Positions 8,911 to 18,151 of a DNA stretch of 58,591 nt are shown piece after piece. Every line of letters begins with the position of its first letter. The stretch's first letter is position 1. The stretch is from Gammaproteobacteria bacterium (GTDB taxonomy: Bacteria; Pseudomonadota; Gammaproteobacteria; Diplorickettsiales; Diplorickettsiaceae). Below the pieces are notes generated by a model. It saw only the letters and a list, made by a program, of their open reading frames with translations. It made no database searches and was not told the DNA's origin. Both the position numbers and the translations under genes were made by a program. Location of the stretch: positions 1 to 58,591 of the forward strand of contig VBOA01000007.1 of NCBI GenBank assembly GCA_005877695.1, written 5' to 3'.

Positions 8911-9402
8911 ATGAAAAATTTGACGCTAATCCGACATGCCGAGGCACAACCACAACAATTTTTCGAGAGTGATAGAGATCGCGGACTTACTCAAAGAGGT
9001 CTTTATCAAATTGAAGTTATAGCAAGCCAATTAAAAGAAAAAAAATGTTTGCCAGATTATTTACTTTGCAGCCCAGCCGAACGAACTCTACAAACAGCCC
9101 AACTTATTTGCAAAAGATTAAAAATTAATCCAAAGCTCATTAATCTAAATCCAATACTTTACTCGGGAGATACTGAAGATATTATAAAATTAATCTCTTC
9201 ACTAAATTTATCTCTACACACCTTTATAATTGGGCACAACCCCACATTAAGTTGCTTGGCACAGAAGCTATGTCCAATGACCCAGTCCATCATCTTGCCT
9301 ACTGCAGGAGTAATCTCATTGTATTTTGATATTACCAATTGGGATAATTTATTGACTAAACATGGAAGGTTACTTTTTTTCATCGAGCCTGGACATGAAT
9401 GA
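8911..9402 (+). CDS. sixA: phosphohistidine phosphatase SixA
   Basis: This 163-residue single-domain histidine phosphatase has the RHAEA catalytic motif (Arg8, His9), LTQRG, the second arginine in SPAERTLQTA and the second histidine in IIGHNPTLS. SixA removes phosphate from phosphohistidine, in E. coli on the nitrogen PTS proteins. No ptsN or ptsP is in this window even though the lpt/hpf cluster that often carries ptsN is present. The stop overlaps the start of the TPR-methyltransferase gene by 8 bases (ATGAATGA), implying translational coupling. Confidence 0.88.
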   Translation: MKNLTLIRHAEAQPQQFFESDRDRGLTQRGLYQIEVIASQLKEKKCLPDYLLCSPAERTLQTAQLICKRLKINPKLINLNPILYSGDTEDIIKLISSLNLSLHTFIIGHNPTLSCLAQKLCPMTQSIILPTAGVISLYFDITNWDNLLTKHGRLLFFIEPGHE

Positions 9403-11149
9403 TAATTATCATAATAATATTGAACGATTTGGACTAATCCAAACTGAAAATCCTTGTGTTCAAGTATTGTTTCAACAAGCTTTAGATGCCCATGAATCAG
9501 GCGAGCTAAAATATGCTAAAGATACCTACGAGTATATACTTAGTATACAGCCTGAACATGTAGAAACACTACATGCTTTAGGTATGCTTGCCTCTGAATT
9601 AGAGCAATGGGAGAGTGCAATCGCTTGGATACAACGTGCTTTAGCTATATATCCCCATTCTACATGTTTTCACTTTAATTTAGCGAATATCTTTAAAAAA
9701 ATTAATCAATTTGAGCTTGCATTAACGCATTATCAAACCGCTTTGCGTTTAAACCCTCATTATGCTGAAGCATATAATAATTTAGCCGGTTTATTTTACA
9801 AACAAAAAAAATTCAATGCAGCGAAGCAAAATTATATACATGCCATCAATCTAAAAACGGATTATCTGGAAGCACATTTTAATTTAGGTCTAGTATTTTT
9901 AGCTCAACAAGAAAAAATTGCTGCCCTAACGCAATTTAAAAATGTAATTAATCTACATCCAAATTATATTCAAGGACATTGGCAGCTCGCCAATCTTTAT
10001 TGGCAAGATCAAGATTTAGAAAAAGTACATTTTCATTATCAAAAAATATTTGATTTAAACCCAAACTCAGTAGAAATATTAAATAATTTTGCTGCTCTGA
10101 TGTTAAAAAAAGGGGAAAATAATGCAGCTATCGATTATTTAAAACGTGCTCTTGCTATTGATCCAAAACATAAAATCTCAAGAAATAATCTAGCCACTAT
10201 TTTACTACAAAATAATCAATTAGAAGAAGCTATTTGGCATTATTCTTTATACCTAAATCTAGAACCTCTAGATTTAGAGGCTCTCTTTAATCGTGCGCAC
10301 AGCCTGATGTTGACCGGTCATTTACATGAAGCAAAAAATGATTTAAAACAAATTCTGATTATCGATGATACTCAAATAGATGCTCATTGTAATCTAGCCG
10401 CTATTTATCTCAAACTTAAAGATAGGACTTCTGCGTTAACACATTATCAAACTATTTTAAACTTAAACCATAAACATTCTATCGCCAATTATATGGTCAG
10501 TGCTCTTACTCAACAAACTATTCCTGAAACTGCGCCATTAGAATATATCAAAAATCTATTTGACAACTATGCTTTTCAATTTGATGAACATTTGCAAAAT
10601 ACTTTATTCTATAAAACACCTCAATTGCTTCGTAAGCAATTAGATCCTTTTTTGGAGAAAAAAAAATATAACCTTCTAGATTTAGGTTGTGGAACTGGTC
10701 TTAGTAGCGAATATTTTGTTGATATTACAAAAAAAACAACCGGTATAGATATTTCACGGAATATGCTTAATAAAGCCAAAGAAAAAGCCTGTTATGATGT
10801 CTTAATAGAAAAAGATATCATGAATGGCATTTTGGAATTAGATGACAAGTTTGATCTGATTTTATGTATCGACACCTTAGTTTATTTTGGCGATCTAAAT
10901 GAATTTTTCAATAAAATCTTACTTTGTTTATCTGTAAATGGTTTGTTAGGCATATCAATTGAAGTTTCTGGCCAAGATGGTTCCACTTATACTTTGCAAA
11001 CTAACGGCCGATACCAACATGCCAAACTATATATAATAGAATTAGCTAAAAAAAATCAATTGACTCTATTAAAATATAAAAATGTAGTGGGACGTCATCA
11101 AGAAAGCCAAGGGGTTCAAACAGGTTTATTTATTTTTAAGAAAAAATAA
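9395..11149 (+). CDS. TPR-repeat protein with C-terminal SAM-dependent methyltransferase domain
   Basis: The 584-residue product carries about ten tetratricopeptide repeats from residue 20 to about 370, seen as regular A-E-A/Y-N-L-A patterns (AEAYNNLAGLFYKQ, LEAHFNLGLVFLAQ). A class I methyltransferase domain follows at about 425-530, with motif I LLDLGCGTGLSSEYF and DLILCIDTLVYFGDL. Similar TPR-methyltransferase fusions are common in alpha- and gammaproteobacteria and are poorly characterised; the substrate is unknown, possibly a protein held by the repeats. I prefer the ATG at 9395, overlapping sixA by 8 bases; an in-frame ATG at 9362 would add 11 residues but overlap more. No signal peptide is seen. 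Confidence 0.85.
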   Translation: MNDNYHNNIERFGLIQTENPCVQVLFQQALDAHESGELKYAKDTYEYILSIQPEHVETLHALGMLASELEQWESAIAWIQRALAIYPHSTCFHFNLANIFKKINQFELALTHYQTALRLNPHYAEAYNNLAGLFYKQKKFNAAKQNYIHAINLKTDYLEAHFNLGLVFLAQQEKIAALTQFKNVINLHPNYIQGHWQLANLYWQDQDLEKVHFHYQKIFDLNPNSVEILNNFAALMLKKGENNAAIDYLKRALAIDPKHKISRNNLATILLQNNQLEEAIWHYSLYLNLEPLDLEALFNRAHSLMLTGHLHEAKNDLKQILIIDDTQIDAHCNLAAIYLKLKDRTSALTHYQTILNLNHKHSIANYMVSALTQQTIPETAPLEYIKNLFDNYAFQFDEHLQNTLFYKTPQLLRKQLDPFLEKKKYNLLDLGCGTGLSSEYFVDITKKTTGIDISRNMLNKAKEKACYDVLIEKDIMNGILELDDKFDLILCIDTLVYFGDLNEFFNKILLCLSVNGLLGISIEVSGQDGSTYTLQTNGRYQHAKLYIIELAKKNQLTLLKYKNVVGRHQESQGVQTGLFIFKKK

Positions 11150-11193
11150 AATAAATTACCGAAATCATTTAACTGATTATTATAAACTATTCT

Positions 11194-11266
11194 ATGAAGT
11201 ATAAATCTATAAAAAACCTGTTTTTTTTTATCTTTTATTTGGCCAGCAATTACTTATTCATTTTCC
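11194..11266 (+). other. signal-peptide-like leader out of frame with the PqaA-like ORF
   Basis: An ATG at 11194 opens a frame reading MKYKSIKNLFFF and ends at a TGA overlapping the start of the next ORF. Immediately after the ATG region is a run of nine T (11221-11229). With eight T the frame would continue as a typical signal peptide (FLSFIWPAITYSFS) straight into the PqaA-like protein. This leader is therefore the probable original N-terminus of the downstream gene, displaced by one base at a homopolymer. Confidence 0.6.
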
Positions 11267-12718
11267 TTGGGTTTAAAAACGTGTGAAAATACTTCTTATC
11301 TACTTCAATCTCCTCACGTCGTATTACCTTGCGCTGGAAAAATATTATCTATTCCCTTTTCTCAATTAAAATATCTAGGTACGGAAAAAACAGCTCAATA
11401 CACACAATTTAGATATCGCTTTGTATCGATCACTTGGCCAAAAATTTTTAAGCCAGGTACTTCAGATATAATTAAACCTAATATTTGGAAACATGAGATA
11501 GATATATTCATTCCTAAGGAAAATTTTAATACGGATACCGCAGCGCTTTATATTACTGGCGGATACTTGAATTCTAAAATAACAAAAAACGTTCCTGATA
11601 AAATTATTAGCCAATTAATTCAACATAATATTGTTGTAGTACTTAAAGATGATCCCAATCAATACTTAACTATTAATAACAAACCATTGAAAGAAGATGA
11701 GATTATCGCCTTTACTTGGAATCGTTATATTCATAATCCAACATTATCTTATTATCCTTTACATATTCCTATGGCAATTGCTGCACAACAAGCAATGACC
11801 CTAACGCAAAATATACTTCAGAAACATCATTTATCCGTAAATCATTTTGTGATTATAGGCGCTTCAAAGCGCGGATGGGCAACATGGATGATTGCTTTGC
11901 TTGATTCTAGAGTCATTGCCTTGATTCCCATCGTTGTTGATGTGTTAAATCTTGAAAAACAAATACCACATATTTTTAAAATTTACGCGCAGCATTGGCC
12001 TATAGCCTTCAAAGATTACTACCTTCAACATATTCCTGAATATACTAATCCTAAAAACCCTTTGTACTCAAATTATTTGAAATTATTACAAATAGAGGAT
12101 CCTTTTACTTATTTTGGTACCGCCGGCTATCAAAAAAAATTAATCGAGATGTCTAAATATATTGTCAATGCAAGTGGAGATGACTTCTTCCCGCCCGATA
12201 GCTCTGGAAACTATTATGGTAATTTATCCGGAAAGAAATTATTATTTTATTTACCGAATTCCCCTCATTATATAGAATATTCACCTTCGATCTCGCAGTT
12301 AGCCACCTCTATATCGGCTTTTTATCAGAGAATTATTTCTCATCAACCTTTACCGATTGTTACATGGAACAAAGAAATTACAGGTGAATTAAAAATTCGT
12401 TATTCTGAAAAACCTGTAAAAATAATTTTATGGTCTGCAGAGAATCCCATTACTCGAGATTTCCGTTACTCCTGCGCAATACATTATCATCCAACAGATT
12501 TAATGATAGATGAACAAGAAATCAAAATAATTATTCCAAGTGCTAAACAAGGTTGGAATGCCTCCTATGTTGAATTAGATTTCAAAGATGGTTTAAGAGC
12601 AAGCACATCTATTTTTATATCTCCTGATATTTATCCCAAGAAAAATCAAATTATGCCTTCGCAAGGAATGTGCCAACTAATCACACCTGATACTGAGGCA
12701 ATATCACGAAATAAATAA
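11267..12718 (+). CDS. PhoPQ-activated pathogenicity-related (PqaA-type) alpha/beta hydrolase, leader frameshifted
   Basis: The 483-residue frame matches the PqaA/PhoPQ-regulated family: SITWPKIFKP near the start, the nucleophile elbow GASKRGWATW with Ser near residue 199, VDVLN, and NASGDDFFPPD with the likely catalytic Asp pair, followed by PHYIEYS. In Salmonella the family is PhoP-activated and linked to defensin resistance; its biochemical role is not settled. The only in-frame start is a TTG at 11267 with no export signal, whereas family members are exported. A leader in another frame lies just upstream, separated by a T9 run. The body is otherwise intact, so the gene is a recent pseudogene, a slippage-controlled gene or a sequencing artefact. 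Confidence 0.8.
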   Translation: MGLKTCENTSYLLQSPHVVLPCAGKILSIPFSQLKYLGTEKTAQYTQFRYRFVSITWPKIFKPGTSDIIKPNIWKHEIDIFIPKENFNTDTAALYITGGYLNSKITKNVPDKIISQLIQHNIVVVLKDDPNQYLTINNKPLKEDEIIAFTWNRYIHNPTLSYYPLHIPMAIAAQQAMTLTQNILQKHHLSVNHFVIIGASKRGWATWMIALLDSRVIALIPIVVDVLNLEKQIPHIFKIYAQHWPIAFKDYYLQHIPEYTNPKNPLYSNYLKLLQIEDPFTYFGTAGYQKKLIEMSKYIVNASGDDFFPPDSSGNYYGNLSGKKLLFYLPNSPHYIEYSPSISQLATSISAFYQRIISHQPLPIVTWNKEITGELKIRYSEKPVKIILWSAENPITRDFRYSCAIHYHPTDLMIDEQEIKIIIPSAKQGWNASYVELDFKDGLRASTSIFISPDIYPKKNQIMPSQGMCQLITPDTEAISRNK

Positions 12719-12722
12719 ATTT

Positions 12723-13352
12723 TTAAGCATATAAGCCCGAAATATAATTCGATACCGCGGTAATTTCGGTGTCATTCATTTTTCTACTAATTACCGGCAT
12801 CATCTGAAATTTATCATTATCTCGTTTGGCAACTCGAAAAGCTTTTAATTGAGTGGCAATATACCGAGCATGCTGTCCACTCAAGCGAGGAAACCCAGCA
12901 GATGGGTTTCCTAAACCCGCAGGCCCGTGACAGGCTAAACAAGCCGGCAAGCCTTTATCTAAATCTCCGCCACGGTAAATTCTTTGTCCTAAAGAAAGTA
13001 AATCAGATTTTGCAGTATCAATAGTCGTGAATAGATTGGCATAATAGTTTGCAACTTTGATTTTTTCTTCATCCGACAAGGCAATGATTAATGAATTCAT
13101 TATTGGATTATTGCGTTTATGTTTGGCATTAGGTTGAAAATCTTGCATTTGCTTTATTAAATAATTTGTGTTCTGGCCAGCCAATTTTGGCCAATTATCA
13201 TTGATCGTGGCATTACCTTTATTACCATGACATACCTCACACGCCGCAATAATTTTATTGAATGTTTTTTTAACTATTTTGGCTTCGCTCGGTGAAGCCC
13301 CTGATAAAAAAAAGAATATAATGAAAAATATAAATTTATTATAATAAAGCAT
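12723..13352 (-). CDS. diheme cytochrome c4 family protein
   Basis: The 209-residue product has a hydrophobic signal peptide (FIFFIIFFFLSGASPSEA) and two CxxCH heme-binding motifs, CEVCH and CLACH, each followed by a GNKG/GPAG segment and a distal methionine (NPIMNS, FQMMPVISRKM). This is the layout of cytochrome c4, a periplasmic electron carrier to terminal oxidases. It is divergent from engB, an arrangement common in gammaproteobacteria. I chose the ATG at 13352, with GGAA 7 bases upstream, over the TTG at 13364. Confidence 0.92.
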   Translation of the reverse strand: MLYYNKFIFFIIFFFLSGASPSEAKIVKKTFNKIIAACEVCHGNKGNATINDNWPKLAGQNTNYLIKQMQDFQPNAKHKRNNPIMNSLIIALSDEEKIKVANYYANLFTTIDTAKSDLLSLGQRIYRGGDLDKGLPACLACHGPAGLGNPSAGFPRLSGQHARYIATQLKAFRVAKRDNDKFQMMPVISRKMNDTEITAVSNYISGLYA

Positions 13353-13490
13353 GAATTTTTCCAATACTTTGGAAATAGGTGATATTGCTAAACGTTATTA
13401 TTTAGTTTATAGTTTTCCTAGGCTTTTACAAACTATAAAAACAATATTAAGGCCAGGGAATTTTTATTTTTTAATTAGTGGAAAATAACT

Positions 13491-14111
13491 TTGAATTCCC
13501 ACTTTCCTCTTCCCATCTTCTTAAAAAGCGCAGCTCAATTAAGTCAATTGCCTAATGATCAAGGGGCAGAGGTTGCATTTATTGGTCGTTCAAATTCGGG
13601 AAAATCTACAGCGATTAATTCAATTACTGGAAAAAAAGGGTTAGCAAAAACTAGTAAAACTCCAGGACGCACCCAATTATTAAATTTTTTTCAAATTGAC
13701 GAGCATCTACGTTTAGTTGATCTCCCAGGTTATGGTTTTGCTAATGTCCCAAATGATATTCAGACTAATTGGGAGAAAACTATCTCCACTTACTTAAAAA
13801 TAAGAAAATCTTTAAAAGGTCTCATTATTACTATGGACATCCGCCATCCACTTAAAAGTCAGGATCAAGCTATGTTAATCTGGACCTCTCATCATCATAT
13901 ACCGGTCTATATCCTTCTTACTAAAGCCGATAAATTAACACGTAATCAAGCTGCAAATGCCTTGAAATTAACAATACAGCAATTGGCTATTCTCCATTGC
14001 CCCTATGAGATACAAATCTTTTCTGCAACAAAATCGATAGGCATAGAAAATGCTCGACGTAGGATATTAACTTGGCTAAATTCCCATAATAAACAAGGAT
14101 TTTCTAAATAA
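13491..14111 (+). CDS. engB: ribosome biogenesis GTPase EngB/YsxC
   Basis: A 206-residue small GTPase for large-subunit ribosome assembly. G-motifs in order: G1 GRSNSGKST (about residues 32-40), G2 KTPGRTQLLNFF, G3 DLPGYGFA, G4 TKADK and G5 FSATKS. The only plausible start is a TTG at 13491 with GGAA about 9 bases upstream. Divergent cytochrome c4 is its usual neighbour. Confidence 0.95.
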   Translation: MNSHFPLPIFLKSAAQLSQLPNDQGAEVAFIGRSNSGKSTAINSITGKKGLAKTSKTPGRTQLLNFFQIDEHLRLVDLPGYGFANVPNDIQTNWEKTISTYLKIRKSLKGLIITMDIRHPLKSQDQAMLIWTSHHHIPVYILLTKADKLTRNQAANALKLTIQQLAILHCPYEIQIFSATKSIGIENARRRILTWLNSHNKQGFSK

Positions 14112-14209
14112 TTGCCCCAAAAACCTTCCTATTTTCTTACATCTTTTTTTTTGACCTCTACAGCACAATATGATAAATAAAAAGATTATTAATAAAAAAT
14201 TCGGATTCC

Positions 14210-16201
14210 ATGCCATCACAACCGTCTGAAATAAGTTTTCGTGCCATCCTATTGGTCATTCTACTCGCTGTCATTTTAGCTGCTGCAAACGCCTACTTAG
14301 GCCTAAAAGTCGGCTTAACTATTTCCGCATCTATACCAGCTGCTATTCTTTCTATGGGGATCCTACGCTTTTTTAAAAACTCTTCGATACTTGAAAGTAA
14401 TATTGTTCAAACAGGTGCATCCGCTGGTGAAGCATTGGTCGCAGGTACTGCATTCATGCTCCCTGCCTTAATAATTCTCCACTATTGGCAACATTTTGAT
14501 TATTGGCAAACTGTCATAATTTCATTGACGGGTGGAATCTTAGGGATCTTATTTTCCATTCCTTTACGGCGAGTTTTATTAGCGGATCCTACGTTACGTT
14601 TTCCAGAAGGTACAGCAATAGGCCAAGTTTTAAAAATCAGCCAAGAGACAAAAGGAAATCTTAAAGAATTAATTCAAGGGGGCCTCTTAGGTGCTTTTGT
14701 GGCGCTTTTCCAATCGGGTTTCCAAATTATAGCAAATAATTTTCCATTATGGTTTAAAGCAAATAGTAAATTTATCTTTGGTTTTACGTTTGGTTTTGAA
14801 CCTGCATTATTAGCTGCTGGTTATATAGTGGGTATTGGCGTGGCACTAAGTACACTACTCGGAGTGGCAATTGGATGGATAATTGGGATTCCAATTTTTA
14901 GTTATTTACATCCGTTATCAATGGCTACGACCCAATCTGCTAGCAGCCTAGCCATTAGCATTTGGCAATCCAATATACGTCCAATTGGTGTAGGCACTAT
15001 GTTAGTGGGCGGTTTATGGACGATGGTTCTGCTGATTAAGCCTATTATTAAGGGAGTACGTTCCTCTTTCGTCTCATTAAGAACCATTAAAGAAAGTGGC
15101 TATTCTTCCTTACCTAAGCCTGAACGGGATATACCCATTCACTATACATTAGCTTTGTTAGGCTTTTTAATATTACCATTAGGGTATATTTTATTTAATT
15201 TTATAAATCACCCGGCACTAGGATTAAGCAGTAGTATCCAAATAATAACTTTACTTATCGGCGTTGTTTTCATTTTAATCACTGGCTTCTTTTTTTCCTC
15301 GCTCTGTGGTTATTTTGCAGGACTTATAGGAAGTAGCCAAAGCCCTATTTCGGGCGTTTCCCTTTCTGTACTTTTATTCGCTTCTCTTACACTATTGGCT
15401 ATTTTTAGTTGGGCTCCTGGTTTCACTCATGACACAAAGCATCTTCTTGAGGGGGAAGGTTTAGCAATAATTATCGGAACATTAGTGAGCAGTAGTTGCG
15501 CTATTACCAACGATACCATTCAAGATCTGAAAGCTGGCCAAATTGTAGGGGCGACTCCCTGGAAACAACAGGTTATATTAATTTTAGGTGTGGTGGTTTC
15601 TGCTCTAATTTTGGCACCCACCTTAGAACTATTATTTAACGCTTACGGAATTGGCGGTATTTCGCCTCCCGGAAGATATATGGATCCTGCCCAAATGTTA
15701 TCTGCGCCTCAAGCTACACTTATGGCGAGTTTGGTGGCGGGCGCATTCAAACATAACTTACCTTGGAGTTTAATTTGTATTGGCTTTGTCGTGGCTATTT
15801 TTTGTATTTTAATCGACCACACATTACAAAAACGCGGTATGCGTTTGCCTGTATTAGCGGTCGGTATAGGTATTTATCTTCCTTTGGATACCTCATCGGG
15901 ATTAATTTTAGGGGGGCTCGCTTCCTATTTCGTAGAAAGAACCTTGATTAAACGCCATCCAATACAGACTGAAAAATCTGTCGATAATGCTGCCAGACAA
16001 CGTGGGCTCACTTTAGCCTGCGGATTGGTAGCTGGGGCTTGTTTAATGGGAGTAGTATTAGCAATCCCTTTTACTTTAGCGCAATCCACTGATGTATTAC
16101 GTCTAATGCCCGAACACTTCACTTTATTTGCTAGCTTACTTGGTGTGCTATCAACCCTCGGTATTTTGGGATGGATCTATCGCTCAGTCTGTAAAAAATA
16201 A
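14210..16201 (+). CDS. OPT-family oligopeptide transporter
   Basis: The 663-residue product is an inner-membrane protein with about 15 hydrophobic helices. Family signatures include the N-terminal ANAYLGLKVGLTISASIPAA, ESNIVQTGASAGEALVAG, LRRVLLADPTLRFPEGTA and NDTIQDLKAGQIVGATPWKQQ. OPT proteins import small peptides or peptide-like metal chelates driven by protons. This would suit an intracellular bacterium dependent on host peptides, but the substrate is unknown. The gene is complete and stands alone; 200 bases separate it from the ABC transporter pair. Confidence 0.92.
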   Translation: MPSQPSEISFRAILLVILLAVILAAANAYLGLKVGLTISASIPAAILSMGILRFFKNSSILESNIVQTGASAGEALVAGTAFMLPALIILHYWQHFDYWQTVIISLTGGILGILFSIPLRRVLLADPTLRFPEGTAIGQVLKISQETKGNLKELIQGGLLGAFVALFQSGFQIIANNFPLWFKANSKFIFGFTFGFEPALLAAGYIVGIGVALSTLLGVAIGWIIGIPIFSYLHPLSMATTQSASSLAISIWQSNIRPIGVGTMLVGGLWTMVLLIKPIIKGVRSSFVSLRTIKESGYSSLPKPERDIPIHYTLALLGFLILPLGYILFNFINHPALGLSSSIQIITLLIGVVFILITGFFFSSLCGYFAGLIGSSQSPISGVSLSVLLFASLTLLAIFSWAPGFTHDTKHLLEGEGLAIIIGTLVSSSCAITNDTIQDLKAGQIVGATPWKQQVILILGVVVSALILAPTLELLFNAYGIGGISPPGRYMDPAQMLSAPQATLMASLVAGAFKHNLPWSLICIGFVVAIFCILIDHTLQKRGMRLPVLAVGIGIYLPLDTSSGLILGGLASYFVERTLIKRHPIQTEKSVDNAARQRGLTLACGLVAGACLMGVVLAIPFTLAQSTDVLRLMPEHFTLFASLLGVLSTLGILGWIYRSVCKK

Positions 16202-16257
16202 TTTTTTATTTTTCTATTGACAAAATAAAAGAATGGATCTAGGCTCCCGTTAAATTT

Positions 16258-16285
16258 TAGGGGGTAAATATATGCCTCCCCTAGT
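16258..16285. repeat. imperfect repeat unit A with hairpin, upstream of ABC transporter
   Basis: TAGGGG (16258-16263) pairs with CCCCTA (16278-16283) around a 14-base loop. The whole unit resembles a second copy at 16354-16385: both read TAG, a G-run, T, AAATAT, then CCTC and a C-run. The unit is not followed by a T-run, so it is a weak terminator candidate for the OPT gene. Confidence 0.4.
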
Positions 16286-16353
16286 ATGACATTTTCGCTC
16301 ATAGATTTTTTTAACTGCTAACTGTCAAAAAATTCGAGTAACAAGTTATAAAC

Positions 16354-16398
16354 TAGTGGGGTCAAATATCTACCTCTCCCAAACTTAGTGGGGGTAGG
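16354..16398 (+). promoter_or_regulatory. repeat unit B with hairpin that would cover the ribosome-binding site of the ABC permease gene
   Basis: CTACC (16370-16374) and CCC (16378-16380) are complementary to GGTAG (16393-16397) and GGG (16390-16392), leaving a 9-base loop and one small bulge. The right arm is the purine-rich ribosome-binding site just before the ATG at 16402, so the hairpin would block translation when folded. The left part repeats unit A at 16258-16285. This suggests translational control (thermosensor, leader attenuation or ligand RNA), but no known riboswitch class is recognised. Confidence 0.35.
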
Positions 16399-16401
16399 TC
16401 C

Positions 16402-18138
16402 ATGTCAACTTTCTATAATCGATTTTCTTTTAGAAACTCTTTTAAAATTCTTCCCAATGGCTGGGATTTAATTGCCTTTATTTTTGTGTTAGGGATGCTT
16501 GCAGCCTTTGTTTGGGCAGGCAAACAAATGTCCGCTCCCTATCAAATCGGGCAAACCTTAGCTTTGTCTCTAGATCCCCATCAGTTACCTAAGTATGCTT
16601 TGTTTACCGTATTACGTTTATTTACGGCCATGGCATTTTCTTTATTATTTACCTTTACAGTGGGAACTCTAGCCGCTAAAAATAAACGCGCAGCTAGCAT
16701 TATCATCCCCTGTATTGATATTTTACAGTCCGTCCCTGTTATCGGTTTATTATCAATCACCATAGTTGGGTTTATAGCTTTATTTCATGGGAGTCGGCTA
16801 GGCCCTGAAGCGGCCGCTATTTTTGCCGTTTTTACCGCCCAGGTTTGGAATATCACACTTAGCTTCTACCAAAGCTTACGCTCGATACCTACTGAATTGA
16901 AAGAAGCCGCCGATATGTTTCATTTATCTGCTTGGCAACGTTTTTGGCGTCTTGACGTTCCTTTTAGTATGCCTGGACTCTTATGGAATATGATGATGTC
17001 TATGTCGGGCAGCTGGATTTTCTTAATTGCATCCGAAAGTATTTCTGTCAATAATCAAACAATAGTATTACCTGGTGTAGGTTCTTATCTAGGACTTGCT
17101 ATCAGTCAAGCAAGTATTTCGGGTGTGATTTACACCATTCTTACTATGTTCATTGTCATTTTGCTTTATGACCAACTCCTTTTTAGGCCTTTATTAAATT
17201 GGTCAAAAAAATTTACATTTGAACAAGTAAGTCAAGAATATGTTTCTCGTTCCTGGATTAATATACTTTTAGAACAAACCTATATATTAAAATATTTAGG
17301 TCGTTTTTTTGGAAAATTAGGCGATGCGATTGTTAATATTTCTTTTTCAAAAGATATAAAAAAGAAAGTATTAACCAAAAAAACCAGTCTTAATAAATCG
17401 ATGGGAATGATTTGGTACACTAGTATAACCCTCATGGTGTCTATATCACTTTGGCTATTATTACATTTTATTTTAATACATCTTTCATCACATGAAATAG
17501 TTCATGTATTTTTTTTAGGATTTATAACCGCATTAAGAATCATTACCATAATTTTAATAGCTAGTATCGTCTGGATACCTATTGGTGTTTTCATAGGATT
17601 AAATCGTCGGATTGCAGAGTGGGTGCAACCCATTGCACAATTTTTAGCTGCATTTCCAGCAAATGTATTATTCCCAGTTGTGGTTATTTTAATTTTAAGA
17701 TACCACCTAAATATTGAAATATGGTCTACGCCCTTATTGTTACTAGGCACACAATGGTACATTTTATTTAATATTATCGCTGGCACAGCGGCCCTGCCAG
17801 AAGATTTAAAAGAAGCAAGTAGCAACTTTGGTGTTAAAGGCTGGCAATGGTGGCGTCGTTTAATTTTACCAGGAATTTTTCCTCATTGGATAACAGGTAC
17901 AATTACCGCAATTGGTGGTGGTTGGAACATGACTATCTTAACTGAAGTAATCAGTTGGGGTTCAACTACACTTACTGCAACAGGTCTAGGTGCTTATATT
18001 GCAAAATCAACCGATGCGGGTGACTTTCCTAGAGTAGCACTTGGTATGGCCATGATGAGTTTGTTTGTCTTAGTTATGAATCATTTAGTTTGGCGTCCAC
18101 TATACAATTTAGCTCAATCACGATATCGATTGGATTAA
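16402..18138 (+). CDS. ABC transporter permease, two fused NitT/TauT-type membrane domains
   Basis: The 578-residue product contains two binding-protein-dependent permease domains in tandem (about residues 60-270 and 370-565). Each ends in the EAA-type loop for the ATPase: ELKEAADMFHLSAWQRFWRLDVP and DLKEASSNFGVKGWQWWRRLILPG (read as two separate short contacts). Fused permeases of this layout occur in nitrate/sulfonate/bicarbonate-like importers. The ATPase gene follows after 13 bases. No periplasmic binding protein is encoded nearby, so substrate and even direction of transport are uncertain. The start has a G-rich ribosome-binding site lying in a hairpin. Confidence 0.85.
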   Translation: MSTFYNRFSFRNSFKILPNGWDLIAFIFVLGMLAAFVWAGKQMSAPYQIGQTLALSLDPHQLPKYALFTVLRLFTAMAFSLLFTFTVGTLAAKNKRAASIIIPCIDILQSVPVIGLLSITIVGFIALFHGSRLGPEAAAIFAVFTAQVWNITLSFYQSLRSIPTELKEAADMFHLSAWQRFWRLDVPFSMPGLLWNMMMSMSGSWIFLIASESISVNNQTIVLPGVGSYLGLAISQASISGVIYTILTMFIVILLYDQLLFRPLLNWSKKFTFEQVSQEYVSRSWINILLEQTYILKYLGRFFGKLGDAIVNISFSKDIKKKVLTKKTSLNKSMGMIWYTSITLMVSISLWLLLHFILIHLSSHEIVHVFFLGFITALRIITIILIASIVWIPIGVFIGLNRRIAEWVQPIAQFLAAFPANVLFPVVVILILRYHLNIEIWSTPLLLLGTQWYILFNIIAGTAALPEDLKEASSNFGVKGWQWWRRLILPGIFPHWITGTITAIGGGWNMTILTEVISWGSTTLTATGLGAYIAKSTDAGDFPRVALGMAMMSLFVLVMNHLVWRPLYNLAQSRYRLD

Positions 18139-18151
18139 GGAGGGAAATAAC

